From assembly GCA_030632035.1 (NCBI GenBank), contig DAOVJZ010000001.1:1-24680 (forward strand): DNA of 24,680 bases, read 5' to 3'. This DNA comes from Granulosicoccaceae bacterium (GTDB lineage: Bacteria; Pseudomonadota; Gammaproteobacteria; DAOVJZ01). Each line of letters begins with the position of its first letter. Position 1 is the stretch's first letter. The translations under genes were made by a program, and so were the position numbers. Of this stretch, positions 15,901 through 24,191 are shown one piece after another. The notes under the pieces were generated by a model, which saw only the letters and a program-made list of their open reading frames with translations, searched no databases and was not told where the DNA came from.

Positions 15901-17268
15901 TTAAATATTTTTAGCTTGTGCTGCCGCATTCCCAATATAATTCGCAGGCGTCATTTCCAGTAAACGTTTCTTTGCATCATCCGGAATATCCAGATTATTA
16001 ATAAACTTTTGCAGGCTTTCACGTGTGATACCTTTGCCGCGTGTCATTTCTTTCAGTTTCTCATACGGATTTTCAATGCCATAACGACGCATGACGGTTT
16101 GTACCGGTTCGGCCAGTACTTCCCATGTGTTATCCAAATCACTGTTAATCGCATCGGGATTGGCTTCAAGTTTACTAATTCCTTTCAGTGAAGATTGGTA
16201 GGCAATTATTGAGTGAGCCACACCTGTACCGAGATTACGCAATACAGTTGAGTCAGTCAGATCACGTTGCCAGCGAGAAACAGGTAACTTGTTGCTCAGG
16301 TGATTGAAAATCGCATTGGCAATACCAAGATTGCCTTCAGAGTTTTCAAAATCAATCGGATTGACCTTATGCGGCATGGTGGAAGAGCCGACTTCACCCG
16401 CAATCGTTTTTTGTTTGAAATAACCCAGTGATATATAACTCCAGACATCACGATCAAAATCCAGCAGGATATTATTAAAACGTGCTACCGCATCAAAGTA
16501 TTCTGCAATGTAATCATGTGGTTCAATCTGGATAGTGTAAGGATTGAATTGCAAGCCCAGATCAGTAATGAATTTTTCAACAACAGCAGGCCAGTCAATT
16601 TCAGGATAGGCTGACAAGTGGGCATTATAGTTACCTACCGCACCATTCATCTTGCCTAGCAGCGGTGTGTCAGAGAGTTGCTCACGTTGGCGTTTTAAAC
16701 GATAAACCACATTCGCCATTTCCTTGCCCAGTGTCGTGGGTGAAGCAGGTTGTCCATGCGTACGCGACAGCATAGGTTGTTCAGCCTGCTCATGTGCCAG
16801 TTTGGTAATGGCATCAATGACTTCATCCATTTGTGGCAAGAGTGCCTGTGTACGTGCCTCGCGCAACATCAATGCATGAGAAAGGTTATTGATGTCTTCA
16901 GATGTACAGGCAAAGTGAATAAATTCACTAATACTTTCCAGTTCATCGTTGCCGGTGATCTTTTCCTTCAGAAAATACTCGACCGCTTTTACATCGTGAT
17001 TGGTTGTACGTTCAATATTTTTAACACGTTGCGCATCTTCAACACCAAAGTCATCAACAATCTTTTCAAGCACATTATTGGCATGTCCGCCCAGAGTAGG
17101 GACTTCCTTGATATCAGGATTGGCAGCCAGCATTTGTAACCAGCGGACTTCAACCAGTACGCGGTGTCGGATCAGTCCGAATTCACTAAAAATGGGTCGC
17201 AAGTCCTGAGTCTTGCTACCGTAGCGGCCGTCAACGGGAGAAATTGCTGTTAATCCTGAGAGTTCCAT
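15901..17268 (-). CDS. purB: Adenylosuccinate lyase PurB
   Basis: A 455-residue enzyme of the fumarase/aspartase superfamily. It releases fumarate in two purine steps: SAICAR to AICAR and adenylosuccinate to AMP. The superfamily signature GSSTMPHKVNP lies near residue 296, with the flexible-loop serine. SRTHGQPASPTTLGKEMANV near 170 provides the catalytic His segment. Length equals that of the E. coli enzyme. In enterobacteria purB directly follows hflD; here tusA-like, fadL and acnB intervene. The gene is convergent with the GGDEF-EAL gene, the stops being one base apart. A TATTAT on the minus strand at 17303-17298 may be its -10, without a clear -35 or purine-repressor box. Confidence 0.97.
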   Translation of the reverse strand: MELSGLTAISPVDGRYGSKTQDLRPIFSEFGLIRHRVLVEVRWLQMLAANPDIKEVPTLGGHANNVLEKIVDDFGVEDAQRVKNIERTTNHDVKAVEYFLKEKITGNDELESISEFIHFACTSEDINNLSHALMLREARTQALLPQMDEVIDAITKLAHEQAEQPMLSRTHGQPASPTTLGKEMANVVYRLKRQREQLSDTPLLGKMNGAVGNYNAHLSAYPEIDWPAVVEKFITDLGLQFNPYTIQIEPHDYIAEYFDAVARFNNILLDFDRDVWSYISLGYFKQKTIAGEVGSSTMPHKVNPIDFENSEGNLGIANAIFNHLSNKLPVSRWQRDLTDSTVLRNLGTGVAHSIIAYQSSLKGISKLEANPDAINSDLDNTWEVLAEPVQTVMRRYGIENPYEKLKEMTRGKGITRESLQKFINNLDIPDDAKKRLLEMTPANYIGNAAAQAKNI

Positions 17269-17424
17269 TACAAATACCAGTTTTAAATGAGAGCCAAATA
17301 ATACACCAAAATGGGTGGATTTTGTTATTTTTCATCATGTTCCATGCCCTAAAAGGTATCCTTTCACACGCGCAGGCGGTAAAATTGCCGGCTCGAATTA
17401 AATACGCAAAACAGGAATAGAGCA

Positions 17425-19983
17425 GTGCTAGAGGCTTATCGCAAACATGTCGAAGAACGGGCGCAGGAAGGTTTGCCGCCGTTACCCCTTAATGAAGAAC
17501 AGGTTGTTGAACTGGTTGAGCTGGTAAAGAACCCGCCCGCGGGTGAGGAAGAGACCTTGCTGGAATTGCTGGTTCATCGAGTGCCACCCGGTGTTGATAA
17601 ATCTGCTTATGTGAAAGCCGGTCTTCTTTCGGCTATCGTAAAGGGTGAAGCAACTTCTCCACTCATTGATAAAAAACGCGCTACTGAATTGTTAGGAACC
17701 ATGTTGGGTGGATATAACATTCAGTCATTGGTTGATCTACTGGACGATAAAGAACTGGCTCCAATTGCGGCCGATGCACTTTCCAGCACCTTGCTTATTT
17801 TTGATGCCTACTATGATGTTGCCGGGAAAGCAGCCAATAACAGTTTTGCCAAACAGGTGATCGATTCATGGGCCAATGCTGACTGGTTTACCAAACGTAC
17901 ATCTATGCCGGAAGAAATTACTGTCACGGTTTTCAAAGTACCAGGTGAAACCAATACCGATGATTTGTCACCGGCCTCCGAGGCATGGAGTCGTCCCGAT
18001 ATTCCATTTCATGCCAAGGCCATGTTGATTAACAAAATGCCGAATGCGCTTAGCACTATTGATGAACTAAAAGAAAAAGGACACCCACTGGCCTATGTTG
18101 GTGATGTAGTGGGTACCGGTTCTTCACGCAAATCAGCAATCAACTCTGTACTTTGGCATATGGGTGAAGATATCCCTTATGTGCCGAACAAGCGACAGGG
18201 TGGTGTTGTACTGGGCGGCAATATTGCGCCGATCTTTTTTAATACCGCAGAAGATTCCGGTGCATTACCCATTGAATGTGATGTCACTAAAATGGAAATG
18301 GGCGATGTCATCAAGATCCGTCCCTATGATGGCAAGATCACAGATGAATCTGGTAACGAAATTTGCAGTTTTAGTTTGAAACCAGTCACTATGCCGGATG
18401 AAGTTCAAGCCGGTGGTCGTATTCCACTTATTATCGGGCGTGCGTTGACTGACAAAACCCGTGAGGCATTGGGTCTACCTGCTTCTGACGTATTCCAGCG
18501 TCCGGTTGCACCAAAGGATTCAGGCAAAGGTTATACACTGGCACAGAAAATGGTGGGTCGTGCCTGTGGTGTGGAGGGGATTCGCCCCGGTACTTATTGT
18601 GAACCCAAGATAACTACAGTGGGTTCACAGGATACAACCGGTGCCATGACTCGCGATGAACTGAAAGAACTGGCTTGTCTCGGTTTTTCTGCTGATCTGG
18701 TCATGCAGAGTTTTTGCCATACCGCTGCTTATCCAAAGCCGATTGATATTAAGCTACAGCATGAATTGCCTGAGTTTATCCAGACCCGTGGCGGTGTTGC
18801 GTTGCGTGCTGGTGATGGTGTGATCCATTCATGGCTTAACCGCATGTTATTGCCGGATACAGTAGGTACAGGTGGTGATTCACATACCCGTTTTCCGATG
18901 GGCATCAGTTTCCCGGCTGGCTCCGGCTTAGTCGCCTTTGCTGCGGCTCTGGGTGTAATGCCACTGGATATGTCTGAATCAGTGCTTGTGCGTTTCAAGG
19001 GCAAGATTCAGCCTGGTATTACCTTGCGTGATCTGGTCAATGCGATCCCTTATGTTGCGATTCAAAAAGGTTTGCTGACAGTTGAAAAACAGGGCAAGAA
19101 AAATATTTTCTCCGGTCGTATTCTTGAAATTGAAGGATTGCCTGATCTGAAAGTAGAACAGGCGTTTGAACTGTCCGATGCCTCTGCCGAACGTTCTGCC
19201 AATGGCTGTACTGTGCATTTGAACAAGGAACCAATTATTGAATACATGCAATCCAATGCGACCTTGCTGAAATGGATGATTGCCAATGGCTATGGTGATG
19301 AACGCACTATCCAACGTCGTATTGATGCTATTGAAGCATGGCTGGCTGATCCACAATTACTGGAACCGGATGCCGATGCAGAATATGCAGAAGTGATCGA
19401 GATTGATTTGAATGAAATCAAGGAACCGATCCTTGCATGCCCAAATGATCCAGATGATGTGAAACTGCTTTCCGAAGTGGCCGGTACAAAAATTGATGAG
19501 GTCTTTATCGGTTCATGCATGACCAATATTGGTCATTACCGTGCAGCAGGTAAAGTACTGGAAGACAGTGCCGGTATTCCAACACGTCTTTGGGTGGTGC
19601 CACCCACACGTATGGATGAACACCAGCTGATCGAGGAAGGTTATTACGCCATCTTTGGTAAGGCCGGTGCGCGTACCGAGATCCCGGGTTGTTCATTGTG
19701 CATGGGTAATCAGGCGCGTGTTGCCGATGGTGCAACTGTCATGTCCACTTCAACACGTAATTTCCCGAACCGCATGGGTAAAGATTCAAATGTGTATTTA
19801 GGCTCGGCGGAACTGTCTGCAGTCTGTGCCAAGCTGGGGTATTTACCTAAACCGGCTGAATATATGGAAGCCGTCAAACATCTGGAACCAATGGCGGGAG
19901 AGATTTATCGCTATCTGAACTTCCATGAAATAGCGGAATATCAGGAAGTGGCTGAAAAGGTAATCCCGGTTACTGTAGCCTGA
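17425..19983 (+). CDS. acnB: Aconitate hydratase B (bifunctional aconitase/2-methylisocitrate dehydratase)
   Basis: An 852-residue AcnB with a HEAT-like N-terminal domain (about 1-160), the swivel domain next (about 165-370), and the three catalytic domains behind, the order special to AcnB. The [4Fe-4S] ligands are Cys698 (GSCMTNIGHYR), Cys756 and Cys759 (GCSLCMGN). GTGSSRKSA near 230 is the substrate-binding swivel motif. The enzyme interconverts citrate and isocitrate in the TCA cycle and dehydrates 2-methylcitrate-derived substrates. The GTG start has AGGA at 17412-17415. A TAAAAT at 17380-17385 may be a -10, with no good -35. It is divergent from purB across 156 bp. Confidence 0.97.
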   Translation: MLEAYRKHVEERAQEGLPPLPLNEEQVVELVELVKNPPAGEEETLLELLVHRVPPGVDKSAYVKAGLLSAIVKGEATSPLIDKKRATELLGTMLGGYNIQSLVDLLDDKELAPIAADALSSTLLIFDAYYDVAGKAANNSFAKQVIDSWANADWFTKRTSMPEEITVTVFKVPGETNTDDLSPASEAWSRPDIPFHAKAMLINKMPNALSTIDELKEKGHPLAYVGDVVGTGSSRKSAINSVLWHMGEDIPYVPNKRQGGVVLGGNIAPIFFNTAEDSGALPIECDVTKMEMGDVIKIRPYDGKITDESGNEICSFSLKPVTMPDEVQAGGRIPLIIGRALTDKTREALGLPASDVFQRPVAPKDSGKGYTLAQKMVGRACGVEGIRPGTYCEPKITTVGSQDTTGAMTRDELKELACLGFSADLVMQSFCHTAAYPKPIDIKLQHELPEFIQTRGGVALRAGDGVIHSWLNRMLLPDTVGTGGDSHTRFPMGISFPAGSGLVAFAAALGVMPLDMSESVLVRFKGKIQPGITLRDLVNAIPYVAIQKGLLTVEKQGKKNIFSGRILEIEGLPDLKVEQAFELSDASAERSANGCTVHLNKEPIIEYMQSNATLLKWMIANGYGDERTIQRRIDAIEAWLADPQLLEPDADAEYAEVIEIDLNEIKEPILACPNDPDDVKLLSEVAGTKIDEVFIGSCMTNIGHYRAAGKVLEDSAGIPTRLWVVPPTRMDEHQLIEEGYYAIFGKAGARTEIPGCSLCMGNQARVADGATVMSTSTRNFPNRMGKDSNVYLGSAELSAVCAKLGYLPKPAEYMEAVKHLEPMAGEIYRYLNFHEIAEYQEVAEKVIPVTVA

Positions 19984-20001
19984 TTCCCGACATTTCTTTT
20001 T

Positions 20002-20029
20002 GTGCCACACAGTTTACTGTGTGGGGCAC
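20002..20029. terminator. Hairpin between convergent acnB and fadL
   Basis: CCACACAG pairs perfectly with CTGTGTGG around a TTTA loop, and the stem extends by three more pairs past a two-base bulge. No T tract follows on either strand, so an intrinsic terminator is only weakly supported. It could be a bidirectional transcript end or an mRNA-stabilising hairpin. Confidence 0.4.
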
Positions 20030-20041
20030 GCTAGTATCAAA

Positions 20042-21247
20042 TCAGAAACGGTATGTCAGCGATGCTGACAGGATGTGAATATCGGATTCATATAGTCCGT
20101 CATATGCTGCTGCCGAAGCAGTTTGGTTACGATCATCCAGCCAGACATAGGCATAGGCAAAATCCATTGTTGTCTGTGTATTCAGGTCATAACCATAACC
20201 AAATGTGATCAATTGTCTATCATTACCCGGTAGTCTTGGTGAAAAATCTTCATCATTAATAGGGGTTGGATCATAGACATAGCCAAAGCGTGCACGCATA
20301 TTTTTGCGATATTGCCATTCGACTCCAGTACGGAATGCGAGTGTGTCTGTCCAGTTTTCAGGGATAGAAGCGCTTGCACCGAGAGCAGGCAGGGTCGCCC
20401 CAGGATATTGCAGATCAATTGAGACAAATCGATCCCAGTTAGTCCAGTCCAGCTCCATACTGACAAGCCATTTATTGGTTGGATTAAAGCTGACACCAAT
20501 ATTGACAAGTTCCGGGAAAGTAATAGAAGTTGTGACACCAACTACAGTACCCGGGGCTCCTGAAAGTACACCACCAGTGGCTGTTCCACTGATATCCGCT
20601 TTTACCTTGCTTCGATAAGTAAGACCAACATTATAACCATCGCCTTTGTACATTAATGCGAGGTTATGACCCCAGCCATCACCATCGCCTTTATGATCAG
20701 CAATAAAACTATCGAGATGCACTTCAAATACATTGTAATAAGTAATACCGGCGGCCACTGAAAAATTATTATTGAGTTTATAACTAATACTTGGGTTAAG
20801 GTTAACCATACGGATTTCAGAAAAGGTAATATTGGCGGCTCCAGCACCTGCTTCACTAAAACTTGCACCTGAATTACGCCAGTTAGCGGTAAGACCAAAC
20901 GGCGCATTAATTGCCAGCCCAAATGTTACCGGCCAGTCATTTCTTTTGTAGCCCAAATAGGCATGAGGGACAAAATAAATTGATTTTTTTGCCTCGTCGG
21001 TATTACCACCAGATGTGAATTTAGTACTTGGGTTAATCAGATCAGCACCGGCTGTAATCATGTTACTTTTTTGAAAGGCCATTGCAGCAGGATTAAACCA
21101 GGCGGCAGATGCATCATCGGCAACAGCAGTATAGGCATTACCCATGCCCATTCCCTTAATACTCATTTCAGGAACCTGATAACCACCGGCAGTTGATTGT
21201 GAACTATAAACAGAAAGTGCTACCAGAACGGAAAGATACTTTCTCAT
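20042..21247 (-). CDS. fadL: FadL/TodX family outer-membrane transporter
   Basis: A 401-residue outer-membrane beta-barrel of the OmpP1/FadL/TodX family. Residues 1-20 form a signal peptide (cleavage after STA). The mature N-terminus carries the plug-domain pattern MGMGNAYTAVADDASAAWFNPAAMA (NPAAMA at 52-57). Alternating amphipathic strands follow, and the chain ends in Tyr-Arg-Phe, the C-terminal aromatic needed for barrel assembly. Family members import long-chain fatty acids or aromatic and other hydrophobic compounds; the substrate here is not identifiable. No fad or degradation genes are nearby. A promoter-like sequence lies at 21276-21305 and a hairpin covers the ribosome-binding region. 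Confidence 0.92.
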   Translation of the reverse strand: MRKYLSVLVALSVYSSQSTAGGYQVPEMSIKGMGMGNAYTAVADDASAAWFNPAAMAFQKSNMITAGADLINPSTKFTSGGNTDEAKKSIYFVPHAYLGYKRNDWPVTFGLAINAPFGLTANWRNSGASFSEAGAGAANITFSEIRMVNLNPSISYKLNNNFSVAAGITYYNVFEVHLDSFIADHKGDGDGWGHNLALMYKGDGYNVGLTYRSKVKADISGTATGGVLSGAPGTVVGVTTSITFPELVNIGVSFNPTNKWLVSMELDWTNWDRFVSIDLQYPGATLPALGASASIPENWTDTLAFRTGVEWQYRKNMRARFGYVYDPTPINDEDFSPRLPGNDRQLITFGYGYDLNTQTTMDFAYAYVWLDDRNQTASAAAYDGLYESDIHILSASLTYRF

Positions 21248-21253
21248 AAGGCC

Positions 21254-21272
21254 CCCAATGATTATTATTGGG
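21254..21272 (-). promoter_or_regulatory. Hairpin at the fadL ribosome-binding region
   Basis: CCCAAT and ATTGGG (21254-21259 and 21267-21272) are perfect complements around a seven-base loop. On the minus strand the 3' arm runs into GGGGGCC, the only Shine-Dalgarno-like sequence before the ATG at 21247. If transcription starts upstream of 21272 the stem would partly hide the ribosome site. Confidence 0.35.
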
Positions 21273-21275
21273 AAT

Positions 21276-21305
21276 AGCGTATGGTGAAGCGGTTATCTAT
21301 GTCAA
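21276..21305 (-). promoter_or_regulatory. Putative sigma70 promoter of fadL
   Basis: On the minus strand TTGACA (21305-21300) is followed after 18 bases by TACGCT (21281-21276). The -35 is perfect; the -10 keeps only the most conserved positions. The start is predicted close to 21269. Confidence 0.45.
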
Positions 21306-21353
21306 CAGATTACTAGTTTAACAGGAAAGAGTTTGCGGAAATTATTAGGGTAG

Positions 21354-21584
21354 TTAACCCTTTTTAATAAAGAAGTGATACACACCATCTTCTTCATAGT
21401 CTTCGAGTATTTCATGACCATGTTGACGACTGTATGACGGGAAATTCTTGAAGGAGCCAATATCAGTAGTGATAATATGAATTATCTGACCAGGTTCTAT
21501 GTCATGCAGGACTTTCTTGGTTTTGATAATAGGGTAAGGACAGACCATATCGGTAGTATCCAGCTCAATATCGAACTCTCTCAT
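21354..21584 (-). CDS. TusA/SirA/YedF-family sulfur carrier protein
   Basis: A 76-residue protein of the TusA family. Cys15 in the hallmark CPYPIIKTKK is the persulfide-carrying residue, with the two conserved prolines at 16 and 18. PGQIIHIITTD and a GHEIL segment follow as in TusA. The fold delivers sulfur from a cysteine desulfurase. TusA itself passes it on to MnmA for tRNA 2-thiouridine, and related proteins serve sulfur oxidation or molybdenum cofactor use. It lies two genes downstream of mnmA on the same strand, which makes the tRNA role plausible. TusA versus YedF cannot be settled by eye. AAAGGGAT before the ATG gives a reasonable ribosome site. Confidence 0.88.
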   Translation of the reverse strand: MREFDIELDTTDMVCPYPIIKTKKVLHDIEPGQIIHIITTDIGSFKNFPSYSRQHGHEILEDYEEDGVYHFFIKKG

Positions 21585-21688
21585 TTTTATCCCTTTTATT
21601 TGTTTTTATTTAACCACCATAACTACTCCTTATTAATGGCGGCTCAATAACACTAAACCTTTAAAGTTTTGCGGGAATTGGCTAAATA

Positions 21689-22327
21689 TCAGTGCAAAAC
21701 AGGCATTTGAGAGAGCAAACTTTCAGTTATTTTCAGTGTTTTGTTACGTCCAAAAATGAGCTGCAGGCGGCCACCGCCTTTTTGACGCCAAAGAACGGTT
21801 GATCGGATCCCGGCCAATAGCAGGGTGCGAACCTTGTTGGCATTATCAGGGATCTCGAGATAGCCATGTTCACCAGAGACCATAATACGTGGTGACAGGG
21901 TGCTGATCGTGTTCTGATAAAGGTCGGCCAGACTGGCAATGATATTCTCATGTGTATGGTTACCGAAATATTCTGATTGCGCATCGGCTTTTTCTATACC
22001 CACACTGATTGTTTCAAGCATGGCAGGGTTCTTGATAAGTTTGCGTTCCAGCACCATCATGCTGATGACATAACGTGTGATTTCCATGTCTGTTTTTTTG
22101 TTATTTTTATTAAAGAGTCTTGCGATTATTTCAAGTCCATACTTCAAACCGGAAGTGCCGTCATATATATCTTCAACAGAACTGGCATTGATCTTAAAAA
22201 TGGAATGGATGCTGGTATTAAAAGCAGATTGTTCAACAGTACTTTTGCAAGCGACTTCCTGAACGAGTCCTGCCGCCTGAAATATACCGGCTAATGCAAG
22301 TATGCGGTCTGAATTAATATCAGCCAT
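21689..22327 (-). CDS. hflD: High-frequency lysogenization protein HflD homologue
   Basis: A 212-residue, mostly helical protein. It begins MADINSDRILALAGIFQAAGLVQEVA, matching the E. coli HflD opening, which also starts with ALAGI. It continues with YGLEIIARLF, RYVISMMVLERKL and a C-terminal VRTLLLAGIRSTVLWRQKGGGR signature. HflD is a peripheral inner-membrane protein known in E. coli for affecting lambda lysogeny; its normal cellular role is unclear. The start at 22327 is chosen over a longer in-frame ATG at 22381, because the longer form would overlap mnmA by 35 bases and add 18 residues not seen in the family. It is 19 bases after mnmA, as in the usual nudJ-mnmA-hflD order. Confidence 0.92.
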   Translation of the reverse strand: MADINSDRILALAGIFQAAGLVQEVACKSTVEQSAFNTSIHSIFKINASSVEDIYDGTSGLKYGLEIIARLFNKNNKKTDMEITRYVISMMVLERKLIKNPAMLETISVGIEKADAQSEYFGNHTHENIIASLADLYQNTISTLSPRIMVSGEHGYLEIPDNANKVRTLLLAGIRSTVLWRQKGGGRLQLIFGRNKTLKITESLLSQMPVLH

Positions 22328-22346
22328 GATATCTTGTTGAGTTTTT

Positions 22347-23519
22347 TTATTGGTTACACGCCAATTTTGCAGAATGGGCATTCGAACTTGCAGAAGATTT
22401 ATTGACTTGTTCTTTATCTGTCAAGACGCGATTGATAACACCACCACCCAGACACTGATCATCCAGATAGAACACAATGGACTGTCCTGGTGTAATGGCG
22501 CGTTGTTGCTCATCAAACACAATGACGTATTCATTATGATCGTTACACATCAAAATAGTGCAGTCTTGATCAGCTTGACGATAACGGGTTTTAGCCTTGC
22601 ACTTAAATGGTAATTCCGGTGCTTGTTCTGTTACCCAGTGCATGTCTTCTGCAAGCAAGCTGTCAGCCAATAATAGAGGGTGATCGTGATCCTGAACCAC
22701 AACCAATTTATTGTTTTTAATGTCCTTGTCGGCCACATACCAGGGTTGACCATTACCTTCAGTAGAACCGCCAATACCCAGTCCCTGACGCTGGCCAATA
22801 GTGTAGTACATAAGGCCATTGTGTTCGCCAATTACGACACCATCGGGAGTAATGATATCACCGGGCTCTTCCGGCAAATAACGTTTCAGGAACTGATTAA
22901 AATTGCGCTCACCAATAAAACAAATCCCGGTGCTGTCTTTCTTGTCATGGTTGGCAAAGTTTTTTCTTTCAGCAATTGCACGCACTTCCTCTTTAGGCAC
23001 GTTGGCCAACGGGAAGAGGGTATGTGAAAGTTGTTTCTGATTAAGGGTGTATAGGAAATAACTTTGGTCCTTGTTGTTATCAGAACCTTTAATAAGGTAA
23101 TGATTACCATGACAGGTAATATTGCCAACATAATGACCGGTTGCAATATAATCTGCACCCAAAGTGCGGGCATGATCGAGGAAGGCTTTAAACTTGATCT
23201 CTTTATTACACATGACATCCGGGTTGGGAGTACGACCCACTTCCAGTTCTTCCAGAAAATATTCGAAAACTCGATCCCAGTATTCAGCCGAGAAATTAAC
23301 CGTGTGCAAAGGAATACCCAGTTGATCACAGACAGACTGCGCATCGGCCAGATCTTCAGCTGCAGAGCAGAGGCCTTCGCTGTCGTCTTCTTCCCAGTTC
23401 TTCATGAATAAGCCGCTCACGTCATATCCTTGCTCTTTTAAAAGCAAAGCCGCAACAGAAGAATCAACGCCGCCGGACATGCCAACAATTACGCGGGCAC
23501 CGGTATTTGGAGATGTCAT
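22347..23519 (-). CDS. mnmA: tRNA-specific 2-thiouridylase MnmA
   Basis: A 390-residue enzyme that thiolates U34 of tRNA-Lys, -Glu and -Gln, using ATP and sulfur from a TusA relay. The PP-loop GMSGGVDSS is at 13-21. Cys104 (DVMCNKEIKF) and Cys200 (STGICFIGERNF) are the catalytic pair. The C-terminal beta-barrel domain follows to about residue 370, then a polar tail of about 20 residues (NKSSASSNAHSAK) beyond the usual end. The long leader contains a perfect TATAAT at 23587-23582 on the minus strand and a hairpin near the predicted transcript start. AGGTAGG about 13-19 bases upstream is a rather distant ribosome site. Confidence 0.97.
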   Translation of the reverse strand: MTSPNTGARVIVGMSGGVDSSVAALLLKEQGYDVSGLFMKNWEEDDSEGLCSAAEDLADAQSVCDQLGIPLHTVNFSAEYWDRVFEYFLEELEVGRTPNPDVMCNKEIKFKAFLDHARTLGADYIATGHYVGNITCHGNHYLIKGSDNNKDQSYFLYTLNQKQLSHTLFPLANVPKEEVRAIAERKNFANHDKKDSTGICFIGERNFNQFLKRYLPEEPGDIITPDGVVIGEHNGLMYYTIGQRQGLGIGGSTEGNGQPWYVADKDIKNNKLVVVQDHDHPLLLADSLLAEDMHWVTEQAPELPFKCKAKTRYRQADQDCTILMCNDHNEYVIVFDEQQRAITPGQSIVFYLDDQCLGGGVINRVLTDKEQVNKSSASSNAHSAKLACNQ

Positions 23520-23552
23520 GGATTTAAAACCTACCTGTTTTGAGAGTGTTCT

Positions 23553-23572
23553 ACTGTCGTCCCACGGACAGT
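23553..23572 (-). promoter_or_regulatory. Leader hairpin of mnmA
   Basis: ACTGTC and GACAGT (six perfect pairs, eight-base loop) lie directly after the predicted transcript start and 34 bases before the start codon. A 5'-terminal stem like this can stabilise an mRNA. No T run follows, so it is not an obvious attenuator. Confidence 0.35.
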
Positions 23573-23581
23573 CGTGCGCGC

Positions 23582-23587
23582 ATTATA
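23582..23587 (-). promoter_or_regulatory. -10 element of mnmA
   Basis: A perfect TATAAT on the minus strand followed by a GC-rich discriminator (GCGCGC). No recognisable -35 at 16-18 bases. The predicted start is near 23575. Confidence 0.5.
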
Positions 23588-23654
23588 CCCGATTTACAGG
23601 AAATCCCATGCGCTTGTGTAACCATCTGATTTTTATTGGGTTTACAGGGCGGAA

Positions 23655-24107
23655 CTAGCTTATATCAGTAATGAGATTAAGAGGATGACGAATGCCGGCT
23701 AAATAATCATCAATAGCAGAAATGACCATTGGGCTTCTTAATTTATCCTGATTTTCCATCAACTCATCTCGGGTTAGCCAGACGGCACGCAAAATACCCT
23801 CATCCAGCTCACGTTCTGGCTCATGTTTTATGGTTTTGCCATAAAAGCAGAAACGCAGGTAGGTGCAGCCATTTTCCGGATTTGGCCAGAGATACACACC
23901 TGTAATAGCCTCTGGCTCAAAATGCCAGGCAGTTTCTTCCAGCGTTTCTCGAACCACTGCATTTAACAGGGATTCGCCCTCATCAAGATGCCCGGCAGGT
24001 TGGTTGAATACCACCTTGCCTTTTGATATTTCTTCTACCATCAGGAATTTGCCATTATCTTCAATAATTGCGGCAACGACTGTATTGGGTTTCCATATTT
24101 CGCTCAT
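23655..24107 (-). CDS. nudJ: Nudix hydrolase, NudJ type
   Basis: A 150-residue Nudix hydrolase. The Nudix box spans about 39-61: Gly39, Glu45, Arg53-Glu54 and Glu57-Glu58 are all in place for metal binding, but the usual Gly near the end of the box is Ala60. E. coli NudJ is a thiamine/nucleotide pyrophosphatase encoded just before mnmA, and the same order is seen here. The start codon is only 10 bases from an extended -10 element (TGGTATACT at 24126-24118) and has no Shine-Dalgarno sequence, so the mRNA may be nearly leaderless. A 135-bp gap with its own promoter separates it from mnmA. Confidence 0.9.
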   Translation of the reverse strand: MSEIWKPNTVVAAIIEDNGKFLMVEEISKGKVVFNQPAGHLDEGESLLNAVVRETLEETAWHFEPEAITGVYLWPNPENGCTYLRFCFYGKTIKHEPERELDEGILRAVWLTRDELMENQDKLRSPMVISAIDDYLAGIRHPLNLITDIS

Positions 24108-24117
24108 AATTCGTTGG

Positions 24118-24126
24118 AGTATACCA
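24118..24126 (-). promoter_or_regulatory. Extended -10 promoter of nudJ
   Basis: On the minus strand TGGTATACT is a strong extended -10 (TGn plus TATACT). It lies 10 bases from the nudJ ATG, giving a predicted leader of only about four bases. No -35 consensus is visible, as is common for extended -10 promoters. Confidence 0.5.
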
Positions 24127-24145
24127 GCTATCAGTCTGTTAACGA

Positions 24146-24180
24146 TTGCACCGCGTTTTCAGGTGGTTTATGCTTGCGCC
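24146..24180 (+). promoter_or_regulatory. tRNA-Ser promoter with stringent-type discriminator
   Basis: TTGCAC (24146-24151), a 17-base spacer, and TATGCT (24169-24174), followed by the GC-rich discriminator TGCGCC (24175-24180). This layout is typical of stable-RNA promoters under growth-rate and ppGpp control. The start is predicted near 24181. Confidence 0.55.
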
Positions 24181-24191
24181 AGTTGATGATC

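Noticed and set aside
17304..17317. CACC...GGTG repeat between purB and acnB as a possible operator
   Set aside because: Only four base pairs per arm and unlike the PurR box; no support for a specific regulator.
21606..21620. A four-codon ATG-to-TAA frame with a strong AAGGAG upstream of the tusA-like gene (minus strand)
   Set aside because: A leader peptide of four codons is intriguing, but AAGGAG-like matches are frequent in AT-rich DNA and no attenuator structure follows.
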